Positions 41,701-56,700 of a stretch of DNA of 64,000 nucleotides are shown piece after piece. The notes under the pieces are model-generated. The model was not told the origin of the DNA. It worked only from the letters and a program-made list of their open reading frames with translations, and searched no databases. A program made the translations under genes and the position numbers. The stretch's first letter is position 1. Each line of letters opens with the position of its first letter. Source of the stretch: Norana najaformis (taxonomy: Eukaryota; Annelida; Clitellata; Crassiclitellata; Hormogastridae); NCBI GenBank assembly GCA_964023275.1, contig OZ029916.1, positions 11,400,607 through 11,464,606 of the forward strand, in the 5' to 3' direction.

Positions 41701-44700
41701 CTGAGGTGGCCTGACTGTTGTTCATGCTCTGGAGTTGGACAACAAGATGGTCAAGAAGATTCAAATTTTAAGTTGGTGTGTGAACTTAATTTGTTCAACT
41801 GAAGCAATTTATAAGGATGAAGTTTCTTGCTTAGGTCGAAGAAACAGCTGAAGCTGCTTCAAAAGAAGATTAATGGAGGTCAGTTGAATTTTGATGAGGA
41901 TGACCCTATGGACCTGTTTCTAGCATCAAATGTCATTCATTACTGTCACTACAATGAAACTCAGCGAGTCTTGGGCCAGACTTATGGAATGTGTGTTTTA
42001 CAGGTAAATTGTTTAATTCTGTATTCAGAAATCATTGTTTCATTTTCATTTTGTTAATCACAAGCAAGGAGGTTTTATTGAATCTGTGGCTGATTTTATT
42101 AACTCTTTATCTCACAGTTTGTGCCAAAGTTAACCAAAGTACTTGATGTGAGTGCATTCAAAATGAGCAGCTTTAGATCATTCTGTTTTGCTGATGTCAG
42201 TGTGATGGAATTTGTTTGCATTGCAAATTTAATTGAGATGTGATGTGAAGGTACTGTCTGATGCCTTTCAATTCTGCTACTATGTGGATATTTTCAGTTC
42301 TGTTGTTGTGGTTCATAGGATTTTGAGCCCCTGACTCCCAATGTCATGGCACGAACTATTGAGACAGTGGCTGGTGGTGGCTTAGTCATTATTCTACTCC
42401 AGTCTGTTAAATCTCTGCACCAGATCTACAGCATGGAAATGGTAAAATTTTAAGCATTACTTGTAACTTTTTTTTACAGAACTTTCTATCATTTTAGCAG
42501 TATTTGCTACTTGCAACTTAGAAGGGATGAATGGAAAAAGCATCGTTCATCGTCAGTCAGCTGATCAACAGGCACGCCCACTTTTGCCATCAAATCATTT
42601 TCATGGTGTAGTTTTTGTTGTTTTGCTAGTATTGAGCATCAGTAAATATCACTAGGCTTTCAATCAACATAATAACAAAATTTCACGTCACAGTCATCAA
42701 GAATTTTACACAAAATAAAAACAAAATAAAACAGTATTGTATCGGTTACCTTTCCAAGCTCATCATCATTCGGCAATACTGAGTCCAACAGGCACGGTTC
42801 CGTTTTGGACTTATTTCGCATGCAGGGCCAATTCCAAACAAGCTGGTCACTGTCCACCTTCAAATCACCTACGAATTCATTGTCCGAAGAGGTAAAATCG
42901 TCATACAGAGTACACCTCAAAACCTCCGATATTGGAATGCCTTTTCCCATCATTTTAGACTCTTTTTTCTCGCAATAAATCTAATTATTTCTCAACAGAT
43001 CGCAATCCAATATGTTCAGAAATTTACCGGCAACAACAATAATGCTATTTTTAGGTATGACATAATTGAGTTATAATTATTTTCTAGTCTGTTTCAGTGC
43101 CTCCCATATGGGACTATATTATGACTAAGATTATCATTAAGACGTAATTGTGGCTTGAAGCCCTTGAAATGAAAACATTCTTAAAATGACTTTGAAGCTA
43201 TTTTAAAAGCACCTGATGAAACAACTCAAACAGCTATAACTAAAACTAACTAAAGCTCAGAATATAGCAACTAAAAGTCAAGTTTTTATAACTATAACTA
43301 AAACTAAAATCGAGCACTAATGATAACTACTATAAGTAGAACTCATAATGTAAAAATGTATAATAGCTATTAGTTAACCTGAATGGATAACTGAAACTTC
43401 ATTATGTCACCCCACTGGTGTTAGTTCAAGCCATTAGGTTTGTGCACTTTGTGTGACTGTTCGTCAGAAGGATCTCTCTCCTAGGGGAGGGTCAGCCACA
43501 TAAATCCTTTTCCATTTGTTTCTATCTCCAGTATCTTCTTTCTTCAGTCTGAGGAGCTTTGGAACTTGCTGAATCATGTCTCCCCATCTCTTCTTTTGTC
43601 GTCCCCAACTGCGACATCCGTAAACATTTGATGTCATAATTCTTTAAATGCAGCTTTCCTCCTCATCACTTGACCATACCACCTCAACCTGGCTTCTTGT
43701 ACCTTGTCAGATATATATGCCACTCCCAATTTCTGTTTGATATACTCATTCCTTTTCTTGTCTTTCAGTGAGATTCCAAATGTCCATCGCAGCATTCTCA
43801 TTTTTGTTCTGTCCAGCAGCTTCTCCTCTTTCGTCAATGTCCAGACTTCTACTCTATATATCATCACTGGTCTTATTGTTTTGTATACCTTTCCTTTGAG
43901 TTGAACCGGCATTTTGACATTGCATAATACACTCAATACGTCTTTCAGTTTTTGTCACGCTGCCTCAATCCTGTTCTTAGCATCATGCATTCCCCTTAAG
44001 CATTCATTATTGGCCCAAGATATTTCAAGGTTTCAAATGCATTTCCTGTGATGTCCTTGACCACAAGTGTCTCATCCATTTTGGAGCATTCCATGTTCTC
44101 TGTTTTATTGATATTTATATTAAGACCCTTGATCTCCAGTGCCCTCTGCCAATCAGTGAAACGCTCTTGTATCTTTGTCGCTGCGTCATCTGCATCATCA
44201 TCAGATGAATAAAAAGGTTAATTATACTAGAAAATATGTGGTATGCCAAAAATTGGCCATATTGATCAGATTCTGAGGTAATGCAATTGGTTTTATGGAA
44301 GTTATGTACTTGGTAAATTTTTCACTGATACAAGATAGTTTTAACTAATGAGCAGGCTATTGGTGCTAAGAGGTCTGCACAATTTAGGGTCTTTCTCTGT
44401 CGGATACCTCACCTTTGCTGGTTTTGGATTGCTTTGCCTTTTGGTTATTTTTTACAAGTAATATTGTCTATTAACCAGTGGTAATTGTCTGTTTACCAGG
44501 ATGTCCACAACCATTATCGCACAGAGTCACACTCAACTGTAACTGGAAGATTCAACCAACGGTGAGATTTTCTTATTTTAAAGTTTATAGTGTGCTGCTG
44601 GTATTTATTCGTCCATCTATGTACTACTGCCTTACTATCATTCAATATATTATTGTTGGACGCCTTCACCTGCTGGAAAATTTTTTTAGAATCAAGTAAT

Positions 44701-47700
44701 TACTACCAAATCACCAATAAAGTACGTGGGCAAATGTCTAGGGCAGGCTTGCCCTAACATAACACGCACGGGCCACAATCCGGTCCGTCTACTGTGTTAA
44801 TCTGGCCCGAGTTTTAGATTAAGTTTTCTGATATTCCTAATGATTAAAAGACTTGGCAGTTATCATTGACATAACTAAATATCTAGCTAACGTGAAAATC
44901 TGACTTCAAAGCACAGGTCAGTTTGGTAGCAAAATGTAGGGAAAATGCGTATAATCAAATAGATGCATTTGCTCGGAAGTTACAAATTACTGAGAAACAT
45001 ATAACTCTGAAGCAAGTTGTGCATTTCCCAAAACTTTCTGTCAGGCCTGCTTAATTGGTGAACCATGCCAAGAACTATAAATTACTTGCAAACCTCTTGG
45101 CTGAATCTGCACATAGATTTACAGACTCAAAGTACAGAACAGTAATTTATTTATTATTTATTAAAAGCACTTATAATAAAAGCACTTATAATGGATGCAA
45201 GGTCAGTAAATTTGAATCTGAGGCATGGATGCATGTTTGCTAGGGAGTCAAGATGGATTTAATAGTAAATAGTGGGTCATTTAATAGTAAATAGTGGGTC
45301 TTGACCAATGATTTAAATGATGATAGTGAGTTGGTAAATCGAGCCTTTTGTATTAGATGATTCTGAATATGAGGAGCACAGCAGCTGAAAGCATGTGATC
45401 CTATATTTATCCTGAACCTCAGTTTTAGCAACAACATTATCAGGAGAGTGCAACAGTCTAGGAGGGCTACATACGAAGATATGATGGAAGACTTGTATTA
45501 CCGACTTTCAAGGTCAAGCGTGCAATCTTAAACTTAATACGTCATTCAACAGGAAGCCAGTGAAGTTCACAAAGGCAATGTAATGCATTTGATGAAGAAG
45601 GAGGAGAACATGTAGTTACCATAAAGAGTTTTGAACCACCTGGAGCTTTATTAGTTTGAGTTCAGTTTTAGCTGAGAGATCTGTTGCATAGAGAGTGATG
45701 CAGAGTTGAGTATTTTCAGCATATCGCTGGACCATTGTATTATGCATGCGTGCAATTTGACAAATGGGTGAAATAAAGATAGAAAAAAGGAGAGGCCTGA
45801 GGAGAGAACCCTGAGGTACACCTGAACGACAGACAACAGGATCAGAGTGAGATGAGTTTATTGCAAATTGTTGAGAAAGAATGATCATTAAGATAAAAAG
45901 ATATCCAGATAAAAGCAGAACCAGCAATTCCATAAGATGCATAGAGTTGAGACAACAAAATACCATCATCTACAGTATCAAATGCAGCATTCAAATCAAG
46001 AGGTATAAGGAGAGATGCTTTGCTGGAATCCATTGAATGAAATATATTGTTTAGTGTACCTGTAAGAAAAGAGACTAAGATCATGAAGATAGGAAATTGG
46101 TATGAAATGAACAAGATCGTGATCGATGACAAGGAGGTTGAGGTCATTGATGCATACTGCTACCTTGGTAGCTTATTAACAGCAGACAGTGAGTGTGATA
46201 GGGAGGTAAACATACGCATAGGTAATGCAAATTCTGCTTTTGGAAGACTTGAAAGATATGGAAAAACAAAAGGATGCACTGCAAGGACCAAGGTTCGGTA
46301 TATGAAGATAGTATTGAACACACTGCTGTGTGGAACTGTGACCTGGCCATTGATGGTAGCAAACGAGAAAAGACTGGAGGCAGCACATCACAGTTGGCTG
46401 AGTAGAATTCTGCATATTTTTTGTGGCATGATAAAATATCGAGAAAGGATGGGACTAGAGGACACAGAAAATATCATCAGAAAGATAAGACTGAAATGGA
46501 TGGGTCATGTAATTTGTATGGACAAAGATAGGTAATGACTGGATTCCTGAAAGGAAACTGCTGTCTGGGCTGGTTCTGAAAACAGTTCGGTGTTGATCAG
46601 CACATACTCAAACTCGACTGTGTTGATCTGCTTGATCGGGCAATATGAAAATGCAACTGGACAGTTGAATGTACCAACTGCCACTTTAGCAATGATGAGA
46701 CTGTAGTCAGAGATAGAACTAGTTTCACTGATCCAGACGTTTCCAACCATCATAGGATTATCAGTGATTAATAAATCCAGCAGATTTCCACAGCAAGGTG
46801 GAGTCAAAACATATTGTTTGATGATAGCAAATCATCTAATATGTTATCAGTACGATTCCCAATGCTGCTAGACAGTTGAAGTCATCACAAATGAGCAGAT
46901 GATTATTTGTACTGGCAGTAATTGTGCAAATCATGTTCAAAACTTTGTCATAGAAGGCATGAATGGAGCTTGATAGTGGGTGATATACAGTATGTTGGCA
47001 ATGATCAAAGAGGAAGCAGCTTTGCCTACTTGGACCAACTGAAGCTCATACAGTGTTGGATGAAAGGAGTCGGACAGAAGATGGACGGTGATTCGAGTGA
47101 TGGAATAGTAGATGACTGCTACCTCAGCCAGAGCCACTGTCAGCAGGCTACCAGTGAACATGCAGAATGGTGAACCCTTCGGTTGCCACTCCTTTCTTGA
47201 TACAGGTCGGTGCATCAGATGTAATCCATGTATTCGTTAAAGAAAAAATGTCCAGATGTTCGTCGGTTACAATACTGTGGATAATCACAGCAGGATGCAA
47301 AACATTCAGGGCTGCGACCTTAAGTGATGAAGATCGAAGCATCGCCTTGCTTTTGCATCCACGCAATGGTCCATGCTACCCTGTGCTGTAAGATGATGCT
47401 TGTACAGTTGATTCAAGCATCTTTGGCTATTTTGTATGTGCTATGCTAATTAATTCTAGTGGCACGTTTGTTTTGCAGGATTTAGCACAGCATACATGGC
47501 TAGTGGTATAAAAAATGAAAACATTCAATTTGATTGTTTTTAGCTTTTAAACTTTGTTTCTTTCTTTTATGTGGTGGCCCTGAAAAGGGCCTTTTGACGT
47601 GTAACAGTCATGGCTTATTACTTGATTGGCCATCCTTTGCTCTTGCAAACGGCCTTGCACTGGTCACGTGTGGAATGAACCAGCTTGATGAGGTGGTCTC

Positions 47701-50700
47701 TGGTGAAAACTTGGTTCCAAGCTGCTATCACCAACTATATCAGCTCACATTTGCTTCCTGGACGATGATTGGATATTTCAACAGCTATTTTATGCCACAA
47801 GTTTTCAATCAGATTCAGGTCTGGTGACTGAGCTGGCCATTCTTGGATGGTGATCTTGTTCTGTTTCTTCCAGTTGATGACCACTTTTGTATGATGGCAT
47901 GGCACATTGACATCTTGTTAGCCATCAGCAAACAGCTGGTTTGCAGATGGAATCATGTGCTTCTGTAGAATATCGATGAATTTTGTTGCATTTATCATGC
48001 CTTCGATGATGTGTATGTGCCCTACTCAGCTTGCAGTCATGCCCCCCCCCCAAACCATGATCTTCAGTGGATGCTTGGTTGTCACATTCATGCACTCAGG
48101 TTTGTACTCTTGACCTGGAAATCATCTCACTTAAGTATGCGCTTGATCTCCAAAAAGGCAGAAAGAACTTTCTTCACTGAAAAGCACCTTTGCCACATGT
48201 CACAGGTCCATTCTGAGTACTTTCTTGCCAACTCAGCTCTACGCTTCCTCTACACATTGATCACCAGGGGCTTCTTTCTTGCTTTATATCCCCAGAGTCC
48301 AAATTGCAGACATCTACCTACTGCCAACAAGGCAGTGCCACACTTCTCATATGACTTTCTGAAGAGTGGAGGTGATCTGAGCTTGTGATCAGCTAACCAG
48401 ATGCATTGAAGAGTTAGATCTTGCCAGTGGGTTGACGATCGAGGATGACCTGCATGTGCCATGTTAGACACAGATCCAGTCTCTTTCTGCACTGTGACAG
48501 GAACTAACTTTTTTGCTATCTGTGTGGTGGACATATGAATTTGATACTGCATAGACAAAAACCTACTTTTCTTCATATTGGATATGGACATTAGCTTCAG
48601 TGATGTTTGCTCAGATGTAAGGTTGATGCCAAGCTTGTGCTTTACAGCACTTGATAGCAGAAAATCACTGTAAAGCATTTAACCCATTTGGTTAAAAATC
48701 ACTTCCACTTCAAAACACAATTTTGAATCAAATGCAGATTTTCAGACACCTCCATACCAAGAGGCAATTCGTAATTTCTGATAACCTTTACAAGTCCATT
48801 GATGCCCATGGTGAGTAGCCCATATTTGTGACAATACCACTTTCTAATGCTCTCATTAGCCCAATGCAGTCTGCGAATACACAGCTACATAAACATGTAC
48901 TGAACTTTGGTAACGAAATACTGTTTCAGTTTAGTGCAGCCCTCACCATAATGCAGTACTTGACATGGCTCCCAAATCTCATTTTATAGTGAGGGTGCAG
49001 TGTATATGCACACATCTGTATATGTAAAATTATTCTTGCATATATAGAAGAAAATACCATGGATTATCCGAGAACAAATGTTTTTCGATGCCATTTAGTA
49101 GTTTCTTCTTTTGCATACTTTCATAGCGGTGTGCTGCATATATGTGTCAATCTGCATTTGCTGCACACCAAGCTCTAGTATATCTCTTGGTTACTCCATG
49201 TTAAGCCTGTCATTTCAGAATCCAAAAATTACCTTTTGTTAAGCATTACCCCAGTTTAAGGATTGCATGTTATTGAGTCTTTCCTGTAACTATGTTTACT
49301 TCTATTTGTCATTATTCCAGGTTTGTTTTGTCTTTGGCTGAATGCCGTAATTGTCTAGTCACAAATGATCACCTCAGCATCCTTCTGCTTTCATCAGTTG
49401 CTTTGATGGCGCCACCTGCAAAACAGGATGTAAGGCTTGATTCTTCATTGTCTTCAACTCAAATTGTGCCCACATTCGAAAGTACAGTGTGCACGCATTA
49501 ACGCACTTCCAGTTTTACCCATGATTCCACATAACGTGAAGTGGTTGTATGTCCCTCAAAGCTAATAACTTAACACGCCGGGTCGGTTAACACGTTATAT
49601 AATAACTGCAATGTAGTGCTAAATATACTACCGGGAATAAGGCTAATTAAATCGCTGGAACATAATCTGTGAGACGTACTCTGGCAGCGGTATCATTCCT
49701 TTCATTCCCGAATTTGGCATTAGTCGTACAAGCGGGAGGGTGTTTTCTAAATAAATGGGCATTTGACTCAACTGCGGGAGGGAGCTATTTATGGCAGGAG
49801 GGATGGACAAGGAAATCTGGCTGGAACCGGTTTTCACCGGTTAGGAGGGGAAATCGGCAGAACGAGGCATGTATGGCGTGACCGGCATGACTGCAGAGAG
49901 GTTGGGTGACTGGGCAGGCACCTGGGACAGACCTGCCTGCTGTGCGAAGAGGCAAGGAGGAGCTTAGCTGGAGGGAACAGCGTGGGATAGGGGGTGTGGG
50001 TGACCGAGTAGCATAGGAGATATATTTCAACATTGTCCCATTTAATGCATGAACTGGTTTACACTCTATTTCGATGGCGTGACCCCCCATCGACTTCGCG
50101 TTAACGCGTTTGCATTGTATATTGTTTCCTCCACTATTTCTATTATAAATTGCTAATGGTCTAGAAATGCTATTGTTTTTGGCCATTTTAGCTAAGACTG
50201 TATACATATGTCGTGTACCAGGAGTCTACATGCTATGTGTAACAATGTACATGCAGAAAGGCTGCCTGAAATGACTCATTAATTGTGACGTTTTAATTCC
50301 TTTATCGCATCATTGCGTGCAGCGTCATTAAATGTCAGCATAATTCAGTCTGTCATCTTCTGCAAAATTGACTAAATTTATGAATTTTTTGAATGCTGTT
50401 TGAATAATTGACAGCATTTCTTTTTTCCTCGTCTCAGCAAACTATGTACTTATGGCTTTGTTTGCATCTTGTTTAGCTGAATAGCTTTTCATGTTTTAAC
50501 TGAAGCCCTTCATTAGAACATATATCTCCAAAAACAATGAGTAGTTTGGCTTAGCTGGGTATCCATCAGCAACAATGTTTGAGAAACTTGACAGGTGCTT
50601 TTTTCTTCCATGCAGAAGGAACTTTAATGCTTGCGCTCACCCATTATGATATGAAGACTAATCAGAAGCTGTCTAAGGGTTTAATAATTTGTATTATCTA

Positions 50701-53700
50701 TTAGGAATATGTCTATAAATACATGTACCTGAAATAATGAGAGCATGATGGTACAGACATACATGATACATCTCACCAATATCAGCAATCAGAAAAAAGG
50801 AGAAGGAAATGCCTGTACAGTATATCACTGCATGTACATTGTTACATATAGTGTGTATTGGATAGGACCTAGTGGGTAAAGTTGTATGTTATATGCCTTC
50901 TGTGCATTTGATGAGAAAGCTGACCGTATATAAAGGTGTTGTGTTTAACTTTGGCTCAGACTGGATTTTGGTCCGGTCTTGTATGGCTGTGTTGTTGCAA
51001 GTCTGTCAACTAGTTGTGTTAAGTCTCTCTGTAGATAACTGTTTTGGTTCTTTATGAGCCATTTTGCTTCTTTTTGAGCCAATTGTAATTGTAATTTGAG
51101 ATTTATAAAGCACGTCTTAGAGGATAAACTCAACAGAGGTGCTTCCACCCCAAAAAAGTAAAATCACTGTTGAACAGTACAGTCTTCAGACGCCTGTGGA
51201 ATACTGAGAGGGGGGGAGAAAGGAGCTCAAGTCGCAATTCTCAAGGGAGATGATTCCAGCAAGTGGGACCAACGTAGGCAAAGCTTTTGGAGCCATATTT
51301 TGTCATCACATGTTGGTGGATGTTGTGTTTCCTTTCATGAGGTTTCCACTGGTTTTCTTGCCACGTGAGGCCAACGTCTTGTATCTGTGTGAGTTATGTC
51401 TTGCTTGCAAATGATTCTTCCTTGTAAATAGCTTGAGAAATAAAACCATTTTTACTTGAAGCTGATCTCTTATTCCATATCCCTAGACAATCTGCAATGA
51501 CATATCCTGCCATTTGCTATGCAGTTGAGTCAGCTAATGTGTTGTGCAAGTCTATGTGCTTAGCTTAGTGTTAATGACTTCTACATGTTAATTTGGTATC
51601 ACTGGGAAGCTTGACATTGTTGCTTGTTAACCAAATTAGTGTGTTAATGCAACTTGTGTGAATGAACTTCACTATAAAAAGTCAGAGAATTGTTGCTCAG
51701 CAGATGGTACGCTATTTAGAAGCAAACATCTGACCTCTTGCCAAGTTACAGGCAGGTTCAGGAAGGGACATTCCAAAGAGAGTCTTGCTAAGATTTATCT
51801 CAAACATCTATGATGCCACTGATTCTGATTGTATCACACAGTTTGCTCTTTTGGATGTTGGCCTGGCCTTTGACATGGTTGATCCTAACATTTTGATCAT
51901 GCGTCTCAGAATTTCATATGAAATCGCTGGATGACCTCTAGACTGGCTTTGCATCTTCCTTGATGGTGACCATCAGCTGGACCATTAGCCTTGGACGCCA
52001 GTTCCATTCAGTATTCCACAGGCTCAGTCCTTATGGCTGCACCAGTACATGTTATACTTGGCCAGTCTAACTCGACTCATCACTGCTACGGGAGTGCAAG
52101 TGCAGCAATATGCTGACTGTGTACAACTGTATTCTGCATGCCATTTGTGAGACACGCTTGTGTGTCTTGTACATGGGTCACTAGCAGAAGTACAAAAATG
52201 CATGTCTTTAAATTGGCTGCAACTGAATCTAACAGCGATGCAGCATATATCAAACCTGAACTGTTAGATTATTGTTATGGAAAATTTTAATGCACGCAAA
52301 GTCACACAGAAATGCAAATCGGAGGCACGGTTAGTCAATCGCCAGGTAAAAACAGTTAGATATTCGGTGGTTTGAAAGCCACTGAGAAATAGTCTTTTTT
52401 TCAGGCATTTCCAGCTTGGTCAGTGCTAGAATGTGAAGCAAGAGAATGCAGATGTTAGTGTGAGCCGTACATGATCGCCTCAGATTTATCTGGATTTATG
52501 GCCAAAGCATTGAAACAAAGCCATGCACGAGTAGAACAGAGGCACTCTTCAAGCGTTACTTTGCCTGACTGATCAGTGGGTGACAGAGCAATGTAAAGCT
52601 GATTACCATCAGCATACTGCTGTAACTGGACTCCAAAGTGGTTGGCTATGTGGTTAACTGGCAAAGTGAAGATTGTAAATAATAAGGAGCCGAGGACAGG
52701 ACGCCAACATTGCAGAAAGACCGAGCAGAACCGATGCCCACTTGCTGAAGCCAATTGCAGAGGTAAGAAGCTAGCCAGTTTGAGGCAGTCCCAGACATAC
52801 CAAAGCTTTTGCTGATTCAGCTGATTACAGACCAATCTCACTGCTGATATACTGCTGCATGCATGTATGTCGACGCTTAAAATATCAGAAAAGCGTTGCC
52901 TATGCTAGCCTAAATAATTTTAAAGTCATTAGAACAAAACGTTTGCCAATAAGAACAGTGCTGAGGTATCTAGAACATTCACAACTAGAGGGCTTCCACA
53001 GACACAAAGAGCCAAACCGACAGATTCCCATCCAGAATTGACAGTTGACTGCTTGTTCAGAGTTCCTGGACCATGCAGCATCAAAGAAGAGGAACGACAG
53101 CAGGTCACAAAGCCTGCAGCACATGATAGCTTCACTGTCCAGCAGTCCCTCGACCACCAGGTCTGTGAAGGCAGACATTCTTCAACAGCTGGCCACTTGG
53201 TCATAGAGCCTGCATGGTTGAACAGTCAACACCACTCCAGAGAGTCTCTTGGCTTTACCAACTGCAGCTTGATATTGTTCAGAGGGTATACAACCTGTAC
53301 CCCTTCTAGGCCAACAGATCCAACGGTGGCACATGAGGCTTTGATAACAAGCATCCAAACACCATTCAAAACACGTAAAAGCAACAGCAAAAGACAGAAT
53401 TTGTTCGAAAAATTTACACTGGGTAGCATTAGAAGTCCAAATGAATTAAAATTATTTAGCAAAATCTGCTTATGACCAACTGATTGATCAAAACGATATG
53501 CTAGATGAAACGTGCAACTGTCTTCACCATGGAATATGTTACACATCATGATGATGGAGAAGGTAATTCAAAAGAGAACAGAAATGATGACAGTTCTGAG
53601 CCTGGCTTGACTCAAGTACCTGCTCAGAGATACCTCTGTTTATTGATAAAGATGGTGTCACCTAGTTGTATTTCAAGTCATATTGGATGCACTATCCAGT

Positions 53701-56700
53701 ATTCAGGCATAAAGCAGAAATTCGAATGAGGATCTTTCCACCATAGAAGATAAATTAGACTATAAGGTCTTCATAACAGATTTACTGCAGTGCAGGATTC
53801 CCATCTAGCCTGTAGCACTGCTATTGAAGGAAAAGTTGCATGCCTGGAATAGCATTGCAGCAAAATTAAAATATGCACTGAACGATCTGAATTCTGTAAA
53901 AGTCAGCTTGCATGAGCTTCCTTCTGGCAGTTTGAACTTTTACTGTTGCCAAGTCTGTGTTTCGGAATTATTTTTCATTTCCAACATGGATTTACTGCGT
54001 TTTGGATGGGTTTTTGCATGTTATGACCTTGTGTGACTGGAATGTTCCACCTACAGAAAGGGGACAGGATTCCAGCTGGACAGTCATGCCTCAGACCGAC
54101 AGACCTTATATTCACCATCTGTGCTGGGAAATCTTAGATTTGATGGACGAAGGACTGAGGAGATTTCTGCTGGATTTTCAGTTTAACTTTTATGCATTTG
54201 TGAATTAATAACTGCAATACTTTAATATAGCATATGCTGTATGGAAGCTTTCTAATTCACAGGATTCAAGTCGGGTGGAGGACATGAAAAAGTTCAAGAA
54301 GACATTAGAGGCCGAGAAAGATTTGGAATCATTTGCTTCTCTACTTGATTGCTGTGTAACAACTGATCAGGTTATATTTCTTATGAGATCAAATTTCATG
54401 GTGTTTGCTAATCATTGTTATGTGTTAGTTCAGTTTCCTGTTTGTAGCTTGGAATAGACTGTGATGCATTGTGGAAGCGCCTATGTTGAGTTTATCCTCT
54501 AAAAGGTGTTTTGTAAATCCAAAATTACAGTTACAGTTACAAAGGCACTTGGCCAAAGTAAGGAGATAGCATAAACTCTTAATGGTTAAACTGCAAATAG
54601 AACTTACACAAACTTTAGAAGTCTGAGATAATCTTGAATTTTAAAATATTCTTTTACAATATATTGTAAAAATGTAACAGCTTTGCCAAATTTTTAATTA
54701 TGTCACAAACAAGTTTAGCATTATTTAAATTTTCAAGCCTGTTCTTCTAACATTCTGATTAACTTCATTTATATGTATTGTGTTATCTTTCTCTCACTTT
54801 CTGTTTATTTTTAGCATTCTGTAATGTATGATTTTTCTAACTTTTGTAGTAGCATAGATTACATCTTGTTAGATTTTTTGGTTCCAAAATGTTGCATACT
54901 ATATCTGAGCAAATAATGTAATGTGACTGAACATTCTAAGTACCTATCAGGGCAATGTTATTAATGCTAAATCTCGAAAGAGGTCATCCTAAATGATGTT
55001 CAAGCTCTTTAAGAACCACAGGCTTAGCTCTGATTAGGTAATACTTGAATAGCTGGAAATGTCACAGCTAAGAGGCTGTTCTAGGCCTATTGAGCTCAAC
55101 CACCAGGGTTGATAGTTGACACCCATTCAGAATTCCAGTTCTGTGCTGAATTAAGTTGAATGACAGCATGATGAATGACAGCAGCTAAATGAAGCTTTTT
55201 CAGCACTTGGTTATGCCTACCAGCTGGCACTCCCTGGGCTGATGGTAGAAAAGGTTATGTCTGGATACTGTGCAGTACAGGCATTCATCAGTAGCTGTCC
55301 AGTGTGTATAGCAGATCTTGAGTATTCTTCTGAAATGTAATCTAAGTGGGTTGCACCCAGCTTGCTGCTATAGGCTGTGGGTCTCATTATTTGGGCTACT
55401 GATGCCACAGAAGATTTGAGGCCATAGGGCGGCCTGCCTCACCCACCTCTGCCGATCATGAACCATTATGATATTGCACCATGCATTGTACACAGCGTAT
55501 GGTGTCAGTGTATAGGATACACATAAGGTCAGCTACAGTGCTCACTACCCACCAAGTTGAAGGTGGCCATTAGTGTACTGTTATATTCAGGTGAATGAGG
55601 AGGGTATTTAGGGTGAATATCCTGTCTCTACTGTGAACTTGTCAGGAGTCAGCTATCATTTGCTGTGCCTGAGAAGACTCTTCATATGACTTAGAACAGT
55701 GCACTTACCCAGCATAAGGAAAAGAGTGATGCCTTGTAAATTCTTACATTTCATTCTGCAGCGTTTACCTTTGCAGAAAGGGAAGGATTATTCCTTTTCC
55801 AGCCTTAAGATATTATCTCTATTTGCCAGATCTTTAATTATTGTAAGTAGATTTATAAAGTGCTAATTAATATAACTAAATGCACCTCAAATGTTTCTTG
55901 TATCACCCTGATAAGCCACTGTAGTTTGCTATTTCCACGGTTCTTCAGCATACGATGTTGGGGCTGCCTGGAGCTTTCCTGTTCTTGAGAGTGGCAAACT
56001 GTAGCAGTGTCATTATGTGTAATGCCATGTAACTTCTTGTTGAAAAATTTCCCAGCCAATTGCCAGGTAAGTGTAGGGTAAGTGACCAGCTGGTTTGACA
56101 TCCTTGCAGCATGTGACCTTGCAGGATTTTCTGTCTTTTCCTCTTCCAAGGTCACCCGATGGCCAGTAGGTGGCCAGGCTTATTTGATGGCAGCCTGCAG
56201 TCGTTGTGTCACTGGGTGCCTGTGGTATTTAAATGTGTGACTGCATTCCTTAGAAACATCCTCATGAAGATACTGCTGTTAGCCTGAAGCTAGTGTTCAT
56301 ACTGGATGGCTTCCCACCATGTGCCACCCACGGGCATGTTCGACTGCTTGCAGCATGCCTTGAAAAATAGCATTCAAGCTTCAGTTATCAGAGAATTGGG
56401 TATGAGCAATTACTGCTGATCCTAAGTAAATATCTGATTACTTGTGTATTGTGTTACCTGTAGTAGTTCACCGTGACATTTGTTTTCTTCAGGGCAGTGC
56501 AGTTACGATGTTCATCCAAACTCTTTTCAGTCGAGTATGTCCTAGCACAGTTGTCATTACGGCTGCCAGAGGGCGTGGCAAATCAGCTGCACTTGGACTC
56601 GGTCTGGCATGTGCCGTTGCATTGGGGTTAGAAAGAAAACATTTAAAATTAAAATTAATTTGAAATGTACACAAAATGCAATTTTTGGAGGATTTATATA

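Noticed and set aside
42660-42953. Acidic 97-codon minus frame as piggyBac N-terminus
   Set aside because: Only composition is similar; no transposase blocks follow it.
53038-53549. 145-codon plus and 107-codon minus frames as host exons
   Set aside because: No conserved motif; overlapping frames on both strands in a LINE-rich intron suggest debris.
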